Shown: piece by piece, positions 33,151 to 42,282 of the stretch
How positions within the stretch are numbered: the stretch's first letter is position 1
How the letters are laid out: each line of letters opens with the position of its first letter
From: Brevundimonas sp.
Lineage (GTDB): Bacteria; Pseudomonadota; Alphaproteobacteria; Caulobacterales; Caulobacteraceae
NCBI RefSeq assembly: GCF_016742135.1
Contig: NZ_JACVCG010000001.1
Location: forward strand, 248,001 to 312,000
Length of the DNA: 64,000 nt
Direction of reading: 5' to 3'
Position numbers and translations under genes: made by a program
Notes under the pieces: model-generated
Databases searched by the model: none
What the model was told of the DNA's origin: nothing
What the model saw: the letters and a program-made list of their open reading frames with translations, nothing else

Positions 33151-34161
33151 TCAGCCGCCGCAGGCCCGGGCCAGCAGGGCGTCCAGCGCCGCCGCGTCCT
33201 CGAAGCGGGCGCGGACGGGCCAGGCGGTGACGCGGGCGCGCCAATCGGGGGGCAGGCGCACCCAGTCCTTTTCGGTCGTCACCAGACCGGCGTCGAACAC
33301 CGCCGCCCGCTCGGCCAGGGCCTTCAGTTCGCCGTCGGAATAGGCGGCGTGGTCGGCGAACGGGGCAAAGTCGACCAGATTGCAGCCCGCAGCCTTCAGC
33401 GACCGCTCGACCTTCCACGGCTTGGCGATGCCGGCAAAGCCCATCTGCGGTCCGGTGGGAGGAGGGCCAGCCGGCTCCAGCCGGGCGATCAGCACGGGCA
33501 GGGCACCGAAGGTCGTCACCAGCTCCGGATCGGGGGCCTCGAGGTCGGCCGGCATCAGGATGACGACCGCGTCGGCCCGGGCCAGCCCCGTCGCCAGCGG
33601 CTCGCGCATCGGGCCGGAGGGAAACACCGCCCCGTCGCCGAATGGCCATTCGTCATCGCGGGTCTCGCCGTCGACGATGACAAGGCTGAGGGTCTTGGTC
33701 AGCGTGGGGTTCTGGTGGGCGTCGTCCAGCACCAGGGCTTCAGCCCCGCCTGCCACGGCGGTATCGGCCCCGGTCGCCCGGTCCCGCGCGATCCAGGCCG
33801 GGGCGACCTGCGCCAGCATCAGCGGCTCGTCGCCGACATCCTCCGCCGTGTGCGCAGCGGGATCGACCTGCACGGGCCCTGCCAGCCTGCCGCCATAGCC
33901 GCGCGACAGGGCGTGGGCCACGACCCCCCGCGCCTTCAACCGCTCGAGGATCGCCAGCGCAATCGGCGTCTTGCCCGAGCCGCCGACCGTCAGATTGCCG
34001 ATCGAGATGACCGGCACGCCCGGATCATGCGGCACCGTCCGCGCGATCCGCCGCGCAGTCGCCGCCGCCCAGATCCACGAGACCGGCTTCAAAAGCAGCC
34101 GGGGCAGCACGCCGTATTTGCGGTCGCGGCGGTACCACCAGCGGGGGGTCGAGATCTTCAT
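33151..34161 (-). CDS. lpxK: Tetraacyldisaccharide 4'-kinase
   Basis: A 336-residue kinase that phosphorylates the 4' position of the lipid A disaccharide at the inner face of the inner membrane. Features are an N-terminal basic/hydrophobic anchor (MKISTPRWWYRRDRKYG), a P-loop in ISIGNLTVGGSGKTP (residues about 53-66), LSRGYGG, and a DEPLMLA segment. ATG 34161 overlaps the waaA stop by four bases. It is the last gene of the msbA-DUF374-waaA-lpxK operon. Confidence 0.95.
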   Translation of the reverse strand: MKISTPRWWYRRDRKYGVLPRLLLKPVSWIWAAATARRIARTVPHDPGVPVISIGNLTVGGSGKTPIALAILERLKARGVVAHALSRGYGGRLAGPVQVDPAAHTAEDVGDEPLMLAQVAPAWIARDRATGADTAVAGGAEALVLDDAHQNPTLTKTLSLVIVDGETRDDEWPFGDGAVFPSGPMREPLATGLARADAVVILMPADLEAPDPELVTTFGALPVLIARLEPAGPPPTGPQMGFAGIAKPWKVERSLKAAGCNLVDFAPFADHAAYSDGELKALAERAAVFDAGLVTTEKDWVRLPPDWRARVTAWPVRARFEDAAALDALLARACGG

Positions 34162-35444
34162 CGGCGTCCTCCGGCCGGGGGCAGCAGGGGCACCATCGCC
34201 TGCCACAGGACCTCCAGCCCGCCGTCGGCGCCGGCGGCGGCCTGTTCTGCCTGCCGCCCCAGCTGGCGCGCCTGATCCCGATCGGCCAGCAGTTCGCCCA
34301 CCCGGGGGGCCAGACGGGACAGGTCGGTGATGATCTCGAGGCCGCCCGCCTCGGCCATCGCCCCGGCGATGCTCCAATTGCTCATGTCCGGCCCGGTCAG
34401 GGTCGGCCGGGCCAGCCGCGCGGGCTCCAGCGGATTGTGGCCGCCGACGGGGGCGCGCCCGATCAGCGGCCCGAAGGCCCCGCCCAGCACCACCACCTCG
34501 GCCAGCCTCAGGAACAGGCCCATCTCGTTCAGGGTGTCAGCCAGATAGACCTGCGAGTCCGCGCCCGGCGTCTCGCCCCGGGACCGGACCGCGACCGTCA
34601 GGCCCAGCGCCGCCATGTCCGCCTCGATGGTTCCCGCCCGCTCCGGGTGGCGCGGCACGACGATCAGGAAGGGCAGGGGGTCGAGCGCCTGCAGCCGCTG
34701 GACCAGCGCGGCTTCCTCGCCGTCATGGGTGCTGGCCAGCACCACCACCGGCCGGTCGCCGATGGCCCCGCTCAGCCGGTCGAATTCCTTGCGGTCAAAG
34801 GGCAGGGGCGCGCCCACCAGCTTCAGATTGACCCGCCCGCCCGTCCGTCCGCCCAGATCGGCGATCCGGCTCGCCGAGGCCTCATCCTGCGGCAGGATGC
34901 AGGCAAAGGCCTCCAGCAGCGCCCGCGCCGCCGCCGGGCGCTTCTTCCAGCCCGCCGCGCTGTGCCCGGTGATCCGCGCGCTGGCCAGCATCAGCGGAAT
35001 GTCCCGCGCCCGCGCTTCAAGGATCAGGTTCGGCCACAGCTCGCTCTCGACAAACAGGCCCAGCGACGGTCGCCAGTGGTCGAGGAACCGCGCCACTGCG
35101 GCCGGCACATCGACCGGCGCATACTGGTGGATCACCCCCTTGGGCAGGCGCTGGGCCATCATCCGGGCCGAGGTGGTCGTGCCGGTCGTTACCAGCACCG
35201 ACAGGTCCGGCCGCCGCTCGGCCAGCAGGGTAATCACCGGCAGCAGCGACAGGCTCTCACCCACGCTGATCGCATGCATCCAGACCAGCGGCCCGTCCGG
35301 GCGAGCCACTCCGGCCTGCCCCAGCCGCTCGTCCAGCCGTGCCGGGTCTTCCTTGCCCTTGCGTGCCCGGTGCGCCAGCACCCGGGGCGCTAGCGGCTGC
35401 AACAGCCGGGTCAGCAGGCGGTAGCTGTGCAGCAGCAGGCTCAC
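34158..35444 (-). CDS. waaA: 3-deoxy-D-manno-octulosonic acid (Kdo) transferase
   Basis: A 428-residue GT30-family glycosyltransferase that adds Kdo to lipid A precursor. It shows WMHAISVGESLSLLPV, the catalytic-region VTTGTTTSARM and VESELWPNLI. The C-terminal domain has VVLGGAFGPLIGRAPVGGHNPLEPA (across the NPLEPA sugar-nucleotide site). GTG 35444 overlaps the stop of the acyltransferase gene (GTGA), and its own stop overlaps lpxK. Longer starts extend into the neighbouring gene and are unlikely. Confidence 0.95.
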   Translation of the reverse strand: MSLLLHSYRLLTRLLQPLAPRVLAHRARKGKEDPARLDERLGQAGVARPDGPLVWMHAISVGESLSLLPVITLLAERRPDLSVLVTTGTTTSARMMAQRLPKGVIHQYAPVDVPAAVARFLDHWRPSLGLFVESELWPNLILEARARDIPLMLASARITGHSAAGWKKRPAAARALLEAFACILPQDEASASRIADLGGRTGGRVNLKLVGAPLPFDRKEFDRLSGAIGDRPVVVLASTHDGEEAALVQRLQALDPLPFLIVVPRHPERAGTIEADMAALGLTVAVRSRGETPGADSQVYLADTLNEMGLFLRLAEVVVLGGAFGPLIGRAPVGGHNPLEPARLARPTLTGPDMSNWSIAGAMAEAGGLEIITDLSRLAPRVGELLADRDQARQLGRQAEQAAAGADGGLEVLWQAMVPLLPPAGGRR

Positions 35445-36133
35445 GCCGCGTCCCTGCTCAAACCCGTCAGCCGGTCGGCGCGCGCCTCGACCGCGTTCAG
35501 CCGGTCGGTCCACTCGGCGGTGACGGCCTCCATGTCACCATCCCCGGGCCAGTCGACGCGGTCCCACACCACCGCCCCCTTGCCGAACGGCAGGGGCAGG
35601 ACCGCCCGGTCCCAGCTGTTCAGCCGAATGGCGGGGCTGCACGACACCCCGATCAGCAGCACCGGCGCGCCCGACATCCGGGCCAGGGTCGGCAGGCCGG
35701 GCGCCATGACATTGGCCGGGCCACGCGGCCCGTCCGGCGTGATCGCCAGCCCGCCGGTCTTCAGCTGCCGAAGGCCATCGCGCAGGGCCTGCGCCCCGCC
35801 CTTGGCACGGTCGGCCTTGTCCTTGTTGGCCGAGGACCCCCGTATGGCTGGAAACCCCAGCCGCGCCACGGCCCGCGCGATGAACTGACCGTCCGGCGAC
35901 AGCGAGATCAGGGCCTTGGTCGGTTGCGCCCGGTCCAGGGGCCAGCTCGCGGGCGACAGGGCGATGCGCGAATGCCAGAAGACCGCCAGCACCCCGCCGC
36001 CCTGGTCCCAGACCGCCTCGGCCACGCCCTCATTCTCGCGCTGCCAGCGGATGGTGGCGAAGCAGAAGGCCATCCACCGCGCCAGCAGCCAGGCCAGCAG
36101 GCCCTGGATCAGAGGATTGCGCAGCGGCCTCAT
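35441..36133 (-). CDS. DUF374 lysophospholipid acyltransferase-like protein
   Basis: A 230-residue membrane-associated acyltransferase-like protein (DUF374). It has a hydrophobic N-terminus, FWHSRI with the likely catalytic His, LISLSPDGQFIARAV, and ITPDGPRGPA. These proteins are routinely found between msbA and waaA in alphaproteobacteria and may acylate lipid A or a related lipid. The precise acceptor is unknown. Both ends overlap neighbouring genes (ATGA with msbA, GTGA with waaA). Confidence 0.88.
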   Translation of the reverse strand: MRPLRNPLIQGLLAWLLARWMAFCFATIRWQRENEGVAEAVWDQGGGVLAVFWHSRIALSPASWPLDRAQPTKALISLSPDGQFIARAVARLGFPAIRGSSANKDKADRAKGGAQALRDGLRQLKTGGLAITPDGPRGPANVMAPGLPTLARMSGAPVLLIGVSCSPAIRLNSWDRAVLPLPFGKGAVVWDRVDWPGDGDMEAVTAEWTDRLNAVEARADRLTGLSRDAA

Positions 36134-37956
36134 GCCACAACACCGGCGGGCTGTCCGTCCAGCGCCTGACTGCGCGCCAGCCGGGCATACAGGCCCTTCT
36201 GTGCCACCAGATCGGCGTGGCGGCCCTGTTCGACCACCCGCCCGGCCGAGATCACATAGATGCGGTCGGCGTTCTGAACCGTCGACAGCCGGTGGGCGAT
36301 CATCAAGGTGGCGCGGCCCTCCATCAACCGCTCCAGCGCGCCCTGCACCAGCGCTTCGCTCTCGGTGTCCAGCGCACTGGTCGCCTCATCCAGCAGCAGG
36401 ATCGGCGCATCCTTCAGAAAGGCCCGGGCGATCGCCACCCGCTGGCGCTGACCGCCCGACAGGCGCAGGCCCGCCTCTCCCGCCCGGGTCTGATAGCCGT
36501 CCGGCAGGGCGGTGATGAACTCATGGGCCGCAGCCGCCCGGGCCGCATCCTCGATCTGGTCCTGCGTCGCGCCCGGCCGGCCATAGGCGATATTGGCCGC
36601 GAGCGTGTCGTCGAACAGGAAGGGCTCCTGCGTCACCAGGGCGATGCGGTCGCGCAGGTCGGGCAGCTTCAGCTCCCGGATGTCGCGGCCATTGATCGTC
36701 ACCTTGCCCGCCGTGACGTCATAGAAGCGCGGCAGCAGGCTCAGGATGGTGCTCTTGCCGCCGCCCGACGGTCCGACCAGCGCCACCGTCTCGCCGGGGC
36801 GGACCACCAGATCGACGTCGGAGAGGGTCGGGGCGCTGTCTTCGTTCAGCGGACCATAGGCGAACGACACGCCCTCCAGCGCCACCGTCACCGGTCCGTG
36901 CGGCAGGGGGGCGGCATCGGGTGCCTCGCGGATCTCGGGCTGGATATCCAGCGCCCCGAACAGCCGGTCGGCCGCGGTCAGGCCCTCGGACATGACGGTC
37001 TGCAGATTGGTCACCTGACGCAGCGACTGCCCCGCCGCCATCAGCAGGCCGATGTAGGCGGCAAAGGCCCCGACCGTCATCGCCCCGTCGCGCGCCTGCC
37101 AGCCGGCATAGGCCATGACGGCGGCGACGATCATCATGGCCACGAGGTTCGACATCGGACCAGCAAAGGCGCGGGAATCGGCGCTCTTGATCACATGGCG
37201 CTGGCGCCGCCCCACGACCTCGCCCACGCGGGCCTGTTCGGCGTCCTCGCGGTTCTCGATCTTGATCAGCCGCACCCCGTCCAGATTCTCCATCAGGGCG
37301 GTCGACAGATTGCCGGTCTCGACCATGGCGCCGGTCGTGGCCTTCTTCATCCGCTTGCCGAACCGGCGGATCACCAGGGCGATCAGCGGCGCGCCCAGCA
37401 GCACGATCAGCGTCAGCCGCCAGTCGGTCCAGGCCATATAGGCGATCACCGCAATCAGGGTCAGCGCATGCTGGGTATAGTTGACCATGCCGTTGGTGAA
37501 GGCTTCCCGCACCAGATTGGCGTCGAACAGCACGGACGAGACAAAGCCGCCCGAATGCTGCGCCCGCAGCCGCGCCAGATCGGCCCGGATCATCGCCCCG
37601 AACAGCTTGATCTGGATGTCGCCGACGATGCCGTGGCCCAGCCGGTTGACCAGCGCCGCCTGTCCCAGCGCCGCCACCGTCCAGATCAGGCCGGCCCCCA
37701 CGATGATCAGGGGAATCCACACCAGCGCCCGCCCGGGCGGCACGGTGATCACGCCCCAGATGGTCACCGCCTCGCCGAGGAACAGGCCGTCGATGGCCGG
37801 CTCCAGCAGCTGCAGCACCGTCGCCGCCATGATCCCGACCACCGCCGCGCAGACCAGCGACAGGGCAAGCGCCGCCTTGTGCCGGGACAGATAGTCACGC
37901 CAGATCCGGCCCAGCAGCGGGCGGGCAGGTCGGGTGGGTGCGTCGGACGCGGACAT
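36130..37956 (-). CDS. msbA: Lipid A/glycerolipid flippase-like ABC transporter
   Basis: A 608-residue half-transporter fused to its ATPase. Residues about 25-320 hold six transmembrane helices. Residues about 360-600 hold the nucleotide-binding domain with Walker A GPSGGGKST, the LSGGQRQRVAIARAFLKDAP signature and LLLDEATSALD. In this operon it is best read as MsbA, which flips lipid A core to the periplasmic face. ATG 37956 (MSASDAPTRP) is chosen; an earlier start at 38010 would bring it within 35 bases of the divergent gene. It is the first gene of the lipid A operon. Confidence 0.92.
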   Translation of the reverse strand: MSASDAPTRPARPLLGRIWRDYLSRHKAALALSLVCAAVVGIMAATVLQLLEPAIDGLFLGEAVTIWGVITVPPGRALVWIPLIIVGAGLIWTVAALGQAALVNRLGHGIVGDIQIKLFGAMIRADLARLRAQHSGGFVSSVLFDANLVREAFTNGMVNYTQHALTLIAVIAYMAWTDWRLTLIVLLGAPLIALVIRRFGKRMKKATTGAMVETGNLSTALMENLDGVRLIKIENREDAEQARVGEVVGRRQRHVIKSADSRAFAGPMSNLVAMMIVAAVMAYAGWQARDGAMTVGAFAAYIGLLMAAGQSLRQVTNLQTVMSEGLTAADRLFGALDIQPEIREAPDAAPLPHGPVTVALEGVSFAYGPLNEDSAPTLSDVDLVVRPGETVALVGPSGGGKSTILSLLPRFYDVTAGKVTINGRDIRELKLPDLRDRIALVTQEPFLFDDTLAANIAYGRPGATQDQIEDAARAAAAHEFITALPDGYQTRAGEAGLRLSGGQRQRVAIARAFLKDAPILLLDEATSALDTESEALVQGALERLMEGRATLMIAHRLSTVQNADRIYVISAGRVVEQGRHADLVAQKGLYARLARSQALDGQPAGVVA

Positions 37957-38045
37957 GCCCTCTCGGTCGTCTGATGCCCCCCGCAAGTCAAGCGTCTGGC
38001 GAAATTGCATTGCTGCCCTTCCCGGCGAAAGGCTATCTGCCCCCC

Positions 38046-38711
38046 ATGTCGCGCCATGATCTGTCCACGCGCCTGGGCCGCTTCAAGACCCACCTGTCCT
38101 ATTGGCTGGACGACCATGCCTTCCTGCGCGTGGCCTTTTCGAATGCCCACTGGCTGGGCCCCGACTTGGTCCGCACCAACCAACCCTCACCGCGCCAGCT
38201 GGCCCGCTGGAAGGCGAAGGGCATCAAGACCGTCATCAACCTGCGCGGCGCGCGCGACCAGGCCTACTACTGGCTGGAGAAGGACGCCTGCGAGCGGCTG
38301 GGCCTGACCCTGATCGATGCGCCGCTGGACTCCCGCGACGTGCCGGGTCCCGACCGTGTGCACCGGGCCAAGGCCCTGTTCCAGACCATTGAGTATCCGG
38401 TGCTGATCCACTGCAAGTCCGGCGCCGACCGGGCCGGTCTGATGGCCGTCTTCTATCGCCACTTCCATCTGGGCGAGCCGATCTCCGAGGCCATGAGCCA
38501 GCTGTCGAAAAAGTACCTGCACAGCCGCGAGGGCCTGACCGGCGTGCTGGACTTCTACCTCGAGAAATACGTCCACGAGATCGAACCGCAGGGCATCGGC
38601 TTCCTCGAATGGGTCGACAGCCCCGGCTATGATCCGAAGGCCATTCGCGCCGAGTTCAAGGCCGGCTGGTGGGGCACCTTGCTGACCGAACGCCTGCTCA
38701 AGCGGGAGTAG
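38046..38711 (+). CDS. Tyrosine/dual-specificity phosphatase-like protein
   Basis: A 221-residue protein with the P-loop H-C-x5-R (HCKSGADRAGL) of cysteine phosphatases and an upstream general-acid region (DAPLDSRDVPG). INLRGARDQ in the middle fits the DSP/PTPase fold found in bacterial lipid-related phosphatases. It is divergent from msbA by 89 bases, beside the lipid A operon. In Caulobacter the tyrosine-phosphatase homologue CtpA affects envelope integrity and lipid A, so a similar role is plausible here. That link is inference. ATG 38046 gives a compact N-terminus. Confidence 0.82.
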   Translation: MSRHDLSTRLGRFKTHLSYWLDDHAFLRVAFSNAHWLGPDLVRTNQPSPRQLARWKAKGIKTVINLRGARDQAYYWLEKDACERLGLTLIDAPLDSRDVPGPDRVHRAKALFQTIEYPVLIHCKSGADRAGLMAVFYRHFHLGEPISEAMSQLSKKYLHSREGLTGVLDFYLEKYVHEIEPQGIGFLEWVDSPGYDPKAIRAEFKAGWWGTLLTERLLKRE

Positions 38712-38721
38712 GGCTTACCCC

Positions 38722-39480
38722 CTAGTCAGCGATAACGCGGCCATCGGCCCACCCCCACATCACGCTCACGGCGCTCGGAGGGCGGAGCTCAGAGAGTTCG
38801 ATTTTGAGGATCCACAAGTCTCCATCACTACGGAGCACCAGTGCCCAGCAGTCATAGGAATACCCGCTTCGGCATTCGCCCTCGGCGCTTCTTACGCGCT
38901 CTAGATCGCTCGGCTTGAGAATCGCCAGCCCCTGATCGCGGGTGGGGCAACGTTCAATATTCTCGCAGCCCCATCTCACGCGCTGATCGGTCCGCGCGTC
39001 GAGCGCGAGTGCCTCGATAATATGCCCTGCCAGCCAGACGGCGCCGTCATGCTCTGCGTCTATATAGGCCAAGTTTCCCTGCTGGCCCCAGTGATAGCAG
39101 GCGATGTCATGGGCGATGTCCCTCTCCCACTCCTCCTCAACGGTCTCATTCCCGCGTTCGAGTTCGACGGCCATGATTCCGTAACTGGTCTGGACATGAG
39201 CCTCCGTCGCCCGCGGGACGCCTTCGCCCCGATCAGGCCCCATGCCGATCCAGAAACTGTCCTGCTCGCAGATGCCGGGGCTTCCCTCTGACGCCCGCAT
39301 CCTTGTTTCGCCCTTAAGAGCAATGCCTTCCCCCATGAGGAACCAGTCTTGGGGCCACAGGGTGGTGTTGTCTTGAAGGGCTTGCAGAACCTCATCTGTC
39401 GACGGGTCGAGGACAGCATCCTGGGCCTGAGCGGCGGTCGCCAGCAGAGGGATGGAAAGCAGCAGGGCGCGTAGCAACAT
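38722..39480 (-). CDS. Hypothetical exported protein
   Basis: A 252-residue protein with a clean signal peptide (MLLRALLLSIPLLATAAQAQ, cut after AQA). The mature protein is acidic, Trp-rich and contains several Cys (SPGICEQ, IACYHW, GCENIERCP, GECRSGYSYDCW) that may form periplasmic disulfides. The region is somewhat lower in GC than its neighbours. No family recognised. It stands alone between the phosphatase-like gene and a small membrane protein gene. Confidence 0.7.
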   Translation of the reverse strand: MLLRALLLSIPLLATAAQAQDAVLDPSTDEVLQALQDNTTLWPQDWFLMGEGIALKGETRMRASEGSPGICEQDSFWIGMGPDRGEGVPRATEAHVQTSYGIMAVELERGNETVEEEWERDIAHDIACYHWGQQGNLAYIDAEHDGAVWLAGHIIEALALDARTDQRVRWGCENIERCPTRDQGLAILKPSDLERVRSAEGECRSGYSYDCWALVLRSDGDLWILKIELSELRPPSAVSVMWGWADGRVIAD

Positions 39481-39534
39481 GGCAGGATCCCGTCAGCGAG
39501 CGGTGGGTCACTATTGCCGTCTAGCCGATCGGGC

Positions 39535-39741
39535 TCAACCCCACGGACCGCCCGATCCGCCGCCGCCCTCGGCGCGGTCCTGGGCCTCGCGCCTCGCCTT
39601 GCGGTCGGCTTCCCAGCGCTTGAACCAGCGGTGATAGCTGCGCTCGCCCCGCATGACGAACACCCAGTAGATCAGGCTGGCGCACAGCAGCACCAGGGCG
39701 AACACCTGCTGCGTATCAAAGGTCTGGCCGAACAGGGTCAT
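39535..39741 (-). CDS. Small single-pass membrane protein
   Basis: A 68-residue protein with one transmembrane helix (about residues 12-30: VFALVLLCASLIYWVFVM), followed by a strongly charged, basic region (YHRWFKRWEADRKARREAQDR) and a Gly-rich tail. It is 45 bases downstream of the DUF4170 gene and probably the last gene of that transcript. Function unknown. Confidence 0.65.
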   Translation of the reverse strand: MTLFGQTFDTQQVFALVLLCASLIYWVFVMRGERSYHRWFKRWEADRKARREAQDRAEGGGGSGGPWG

Positions 39742-39786
39742 GGGCTCAGCATCTCACGGTCCGCGCCACTGCACCAGACAGGGGCC

Positions 39787-40044
39787 TCAGTGGGCGTCGC
39801 CGCGCGGGTCGATCATCCGGTGCGCGTGCAGGATGAAATAGCGCATGTGAGCGTTGTCGACCGTGGCCTGGGCCTTGGCCTTCCACGCCTTCTTGGCCTC
39901 TTCGTAGTTCGGGAAGGCACCGACGAAGTCGATCTTCGACAGGTCGCGGAACACCGGGGCGTCCAGGTGACGCAGCTCTCCGCCGATCACCAGATGCAGC
40001 AGCTGCTCGGGTTCCTGGCCGGGGGTCTTGGGGGTGTCGGTCAT
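39787..40044 (-). CDS. DUF4170-domain protein
   Basis: An 85-residue soluble protein typical of the alphaproteobacterial DUF4170 family. It has HLVIGGELRHLDAPVFRDLSKIDFVGAFPNYEEAKKAW (across residues 17-54), the conserved TVDNAHMRYFILHAHRMIDP and a short C-terminus. It usually lies beside a CysQ/inositol-phosphatase-like gene, as here. Role unknown. Confidence 0.88.
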   Translation of the reverse strand: MTDTPKTPGQEPEQLLHLVIGGELRHLDAPVFRDLSKIDFVGAFPNYEEAKKAWKAKAQATVDNAHMRYFILHAHRMIDPRGDAH

Positions 40045-40087
40045 GGGCGGCTGGCCTGCGGGCAGGCCTCCTGATGGAGGGGAGGGG

Positions 40088-40882
40088 TCAACTGGCCCGG
40101 GGGATAGCCCCGGTTCGCTCCAGGATCAACGGGTGCAGGGCCGGTGCCGAACAGATCAGGCTGGTTTGACGCGGGTCGGGCCGGTTGAAGCGCCAGTCCC
40201 CGCCGAGGTGATCGGTGACGATCGCCCCGGCCTCGCGCGCGATCAGGGCGCCTGCCGCGACGTCCCAGTCCCATTTGGGGGTCAGGGCGACCGTGGCATC
40301 GAACGCCCCGCCTGCCACCAGCGCCATGCGGTAAGCCAGGGCATTGCGCTTCTCGAACCGCATGGGCGGCCAGGGCGTGACCCACTGCGGGCCCTGCAGC
40401 ATCTGGGCGCTGGCCAGCAGGGAGGCATCCTCCAGCGCATCGGTGTCGCTGGCCCGGATCGCCCGGCCGTTCAGCCGGGCACCGGTGCCGAGCGTGGCCT
40501 CGAACGTGTCGCCCAGTTCCGGCACGTGGATGACGGCGGCAACGGGCTGGCCGTCCTCGACCACGGCGATCGGAATGCACCACCACGGCCGGTTGGCGAT
40601 AAAGGCCTGGGTGCCGTCGATCGGATCGACCACAAAGATCCGCCGGTGCTTCAGCCGCTCGGGGCTGTCCGGCGTCTCCTCCGACAGCCAGCCATAGTCG
40701 GGGCGGGCCGACCGCAGGCGCTCCTTCAGAAAGGCGTCGACGGCATGGTCGGCGCTGGTGACCGGCGAGCCGCCGGGCTTGCGCTCGATCTCCAGCCCCT
40801 TGACCCGCTCGGCCTCGGCCAGAATGGCGCCCTCGCGCGCGGCCTCGATGATCAGGGCCAGATCGGCGGCGAGGTCGGTCAC
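40088..40882 (-). CDS. Inositol monophosphatase/CysQ-family phosphatase
   Basis: A 264-residue metal-dependent phosphatase. The metal-binding motifs are present: SEET (residues near 67), VVDPIDGTQAF and WDVAAGALIAREAG. Sequence and context fit 3'(2'),5'-bisphosphate nucleotidase (CysQ), which recycles PAP from sulfotransferase reactions; inositol-1-phosphatase activity is the alternative. GTG 40882 overlaps the stop of the upstream pmbA-like gene (GTGA), so the genes are coupled. A TPR-sulfotransferase occurs 16 kb away. Confidence 0.87.
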   Translation of the reverse strand: MTDLAADLALIIEAAREGAILAEAERVKGLEIERKPGGSPVTSADHAVDAFLKERLRSARPDYGWLSEETPDSPERLKHRRIFVVDPIDGTQAFIANRPWWCIPIAVVEDGQPVAAVIHVPELGDTFEATLGTGARLNGRAIRASDTDALEDASLLASAQMLQGPQWVTPWPPMRFEKRNALAYRMALVAGGAFDATVALTPKWDWDVAAGALIAREAGAIVTDHLGGDWRFNRPDPRQTSLICSAPALHPLILERTGAIPRAS

Positions 40883-42228
40883 TTGCCGGCCACCGCCACC
40901 CCGTCGATCAGCAGCGACGGGCTGTTGAACGACGACCGGAACTCCAGATCGCGGCCCGCCACCATCCGCTTCCACAGCGCACGCAGGTTTCCGGCCACGG
41001 TCACCTCGCTGACCGGATGGGTGATCTGGCCGCCCTCGAAGAAGAAGCCCGACACCCCCGCCGACCAGTCGCCGGTGTTGGGGTTCAGCGACGGGCCGAA
41101 CATGGAGGTCACCAGCAGGCCCGTGCCCGCCTGACCCATCAGACCCGCCAGATCGGCCTCGCCCGGGGTCAGGTGCAGATTGTGGGTCGAGACGCCCGAC
41201 GGGCCCGCGAGACCGCGTGAGGCATGGCCGGTGCTGGCCAGCCCCAGCTGTGCCGCTGCCGCCGTATTCATCAGCCAGGTGGTCAGGACTCCGTGGTCGA
41301 CCAGCGAGCGTTCGATCACCTCGACCCCCTCATCGTCGAACGGGGTCGAGCCCAGACCGCGGACCCGGAAGGGATCATCGATCAGCGACAGATGGGCGGG
41401 CAGAACGGCCTCGCCCAGGGCGTCCTTCAGGAAGGAGGTGCCGCGCGCAATCGACGGGCCGGAGATGGCGCCCAGCAGCGGCGACAGCACCTGGGTCGCG
41501 ACCCGGTTCTCGAAGATCACCGGCAGGGTCTGCGAGGCGATCTTGCGCGCCCCGACGCGGGCCACGGCCCGACGTCCGGCCTCCAGCCCCAGCGATTCCG
41601 CCGACGGCATGTCCGACAGATGGCGCAGGGTGCGGTGTTCTCCGCCCCGCTCCATCGCCCCGTCCTTCTCGGCGATGACGCCCGCGCCCAGCGAAAAGGC
41701 GGTGCCGCGATACTGGCCGTCGAACCCGTGCGAGGTCACCAGCCGCCAGGCGCTGCGCGAGGCCGAGGCATGGCCGCCTTCGGACCGGGCCACGCCCTCG
41801 ACGCCCAGTGCGGCCGCTTCACAGTCGCGGGCCGCCGCCTCCAGCGCCCTGGGTTCGGGGAATTTGTCGTCGTAGAGATCCAGCTCGCGAAACGGTGCCC
41901 GGGCCAGCCGCTTTTCGGGGGCCAGCGTCGCATAGGGGTCTTCGGGGGCCAGCCGCGCCATGGCCACGGCCCGCTCGATCAGCCGCGCCCGCGTCGGTGC
42001 CGACAAGTCGGAGGTCGACACCGTCGCCTGTCGCCGTCCGATAAAGACCCGGAGGCCGAGATCGTGCGACTCCTCGCGCTCGACATCCTCCAGCGCCCCG
42101 TCGCGCACGCCGACCGACAGCGAGGTCCGCTCGGAGGTCACGACCTCAGCCGCATCGGCTCCGGCCCTGAGCGCGGCGGTCAGGACATCATGGATCAGGT
42201 CAGGGGAGGGAGAGGAGGAATCGGCCAT
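40879..42228 (-). CDS. pmbA: TldD/PmbA-family metallopeptidase
   Basis: A 449-residue TldD/PmbA family protein, the PmbA-type partner lacking the TldD HExxxH. Family hallmarks are an N-terminal VVTSERTSLSVGVRDGALEDVEREESHDLGLRVF (across residues 29-62) and a middle LPVIFENRVATQVLS. The C-terminal NLHLTPGEADLAGLM and SGFFFEGGQITHPVSEVTVAGNL follow. With TldD it forms a heterodimeric protease that processes peptides such as microcins and unfolded substrates. TldD is not in the window. Confidence 0.92.
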   Translation of the reverse strand: MADSSSPSPDLIHDVLTAALRAGADAAEVVTSERTSLSVGVRDGALEDVEREESHDLGLRVFIGRRQATVSTSDLSAPTRARLIERAVAMARLAPEDPYATLAPEKRLARAPFRELDLYDDKFPEPRALEAAARDCEAAALGVEGVARSEGGHASASRSAWRLVTSHGFDGQYRGTAFSLGAGVIAEKDGAMERGGEHRTLRHLSDMPSAESLGLEAGRRAVARVGARKIASQTLPVIFENRVATQVLSPLLGAISGPSIARGTSFLKDALGEAVLPAHLSLIDDPFRVRGLGSTPFDDEGVEVIERSLVDHGVLTTWLMNTAAAAQLGLASTGHASRGLAGPSGVSTHNLHLTPGEADLAGLMGQAGTGLLVTSMFGPSLNPNTGDWSAGVSGFFFEGGQITHPVSEVTVAGNLRALWKRMVAGRDLEFRSSFNSPSLLIDGVAVAGK

Positions 42229-42282
42229 GCCCCGATATGGCGACAGCGGCTCTCAGGGGCAACCGTCCGCGCCTGTCCGACC

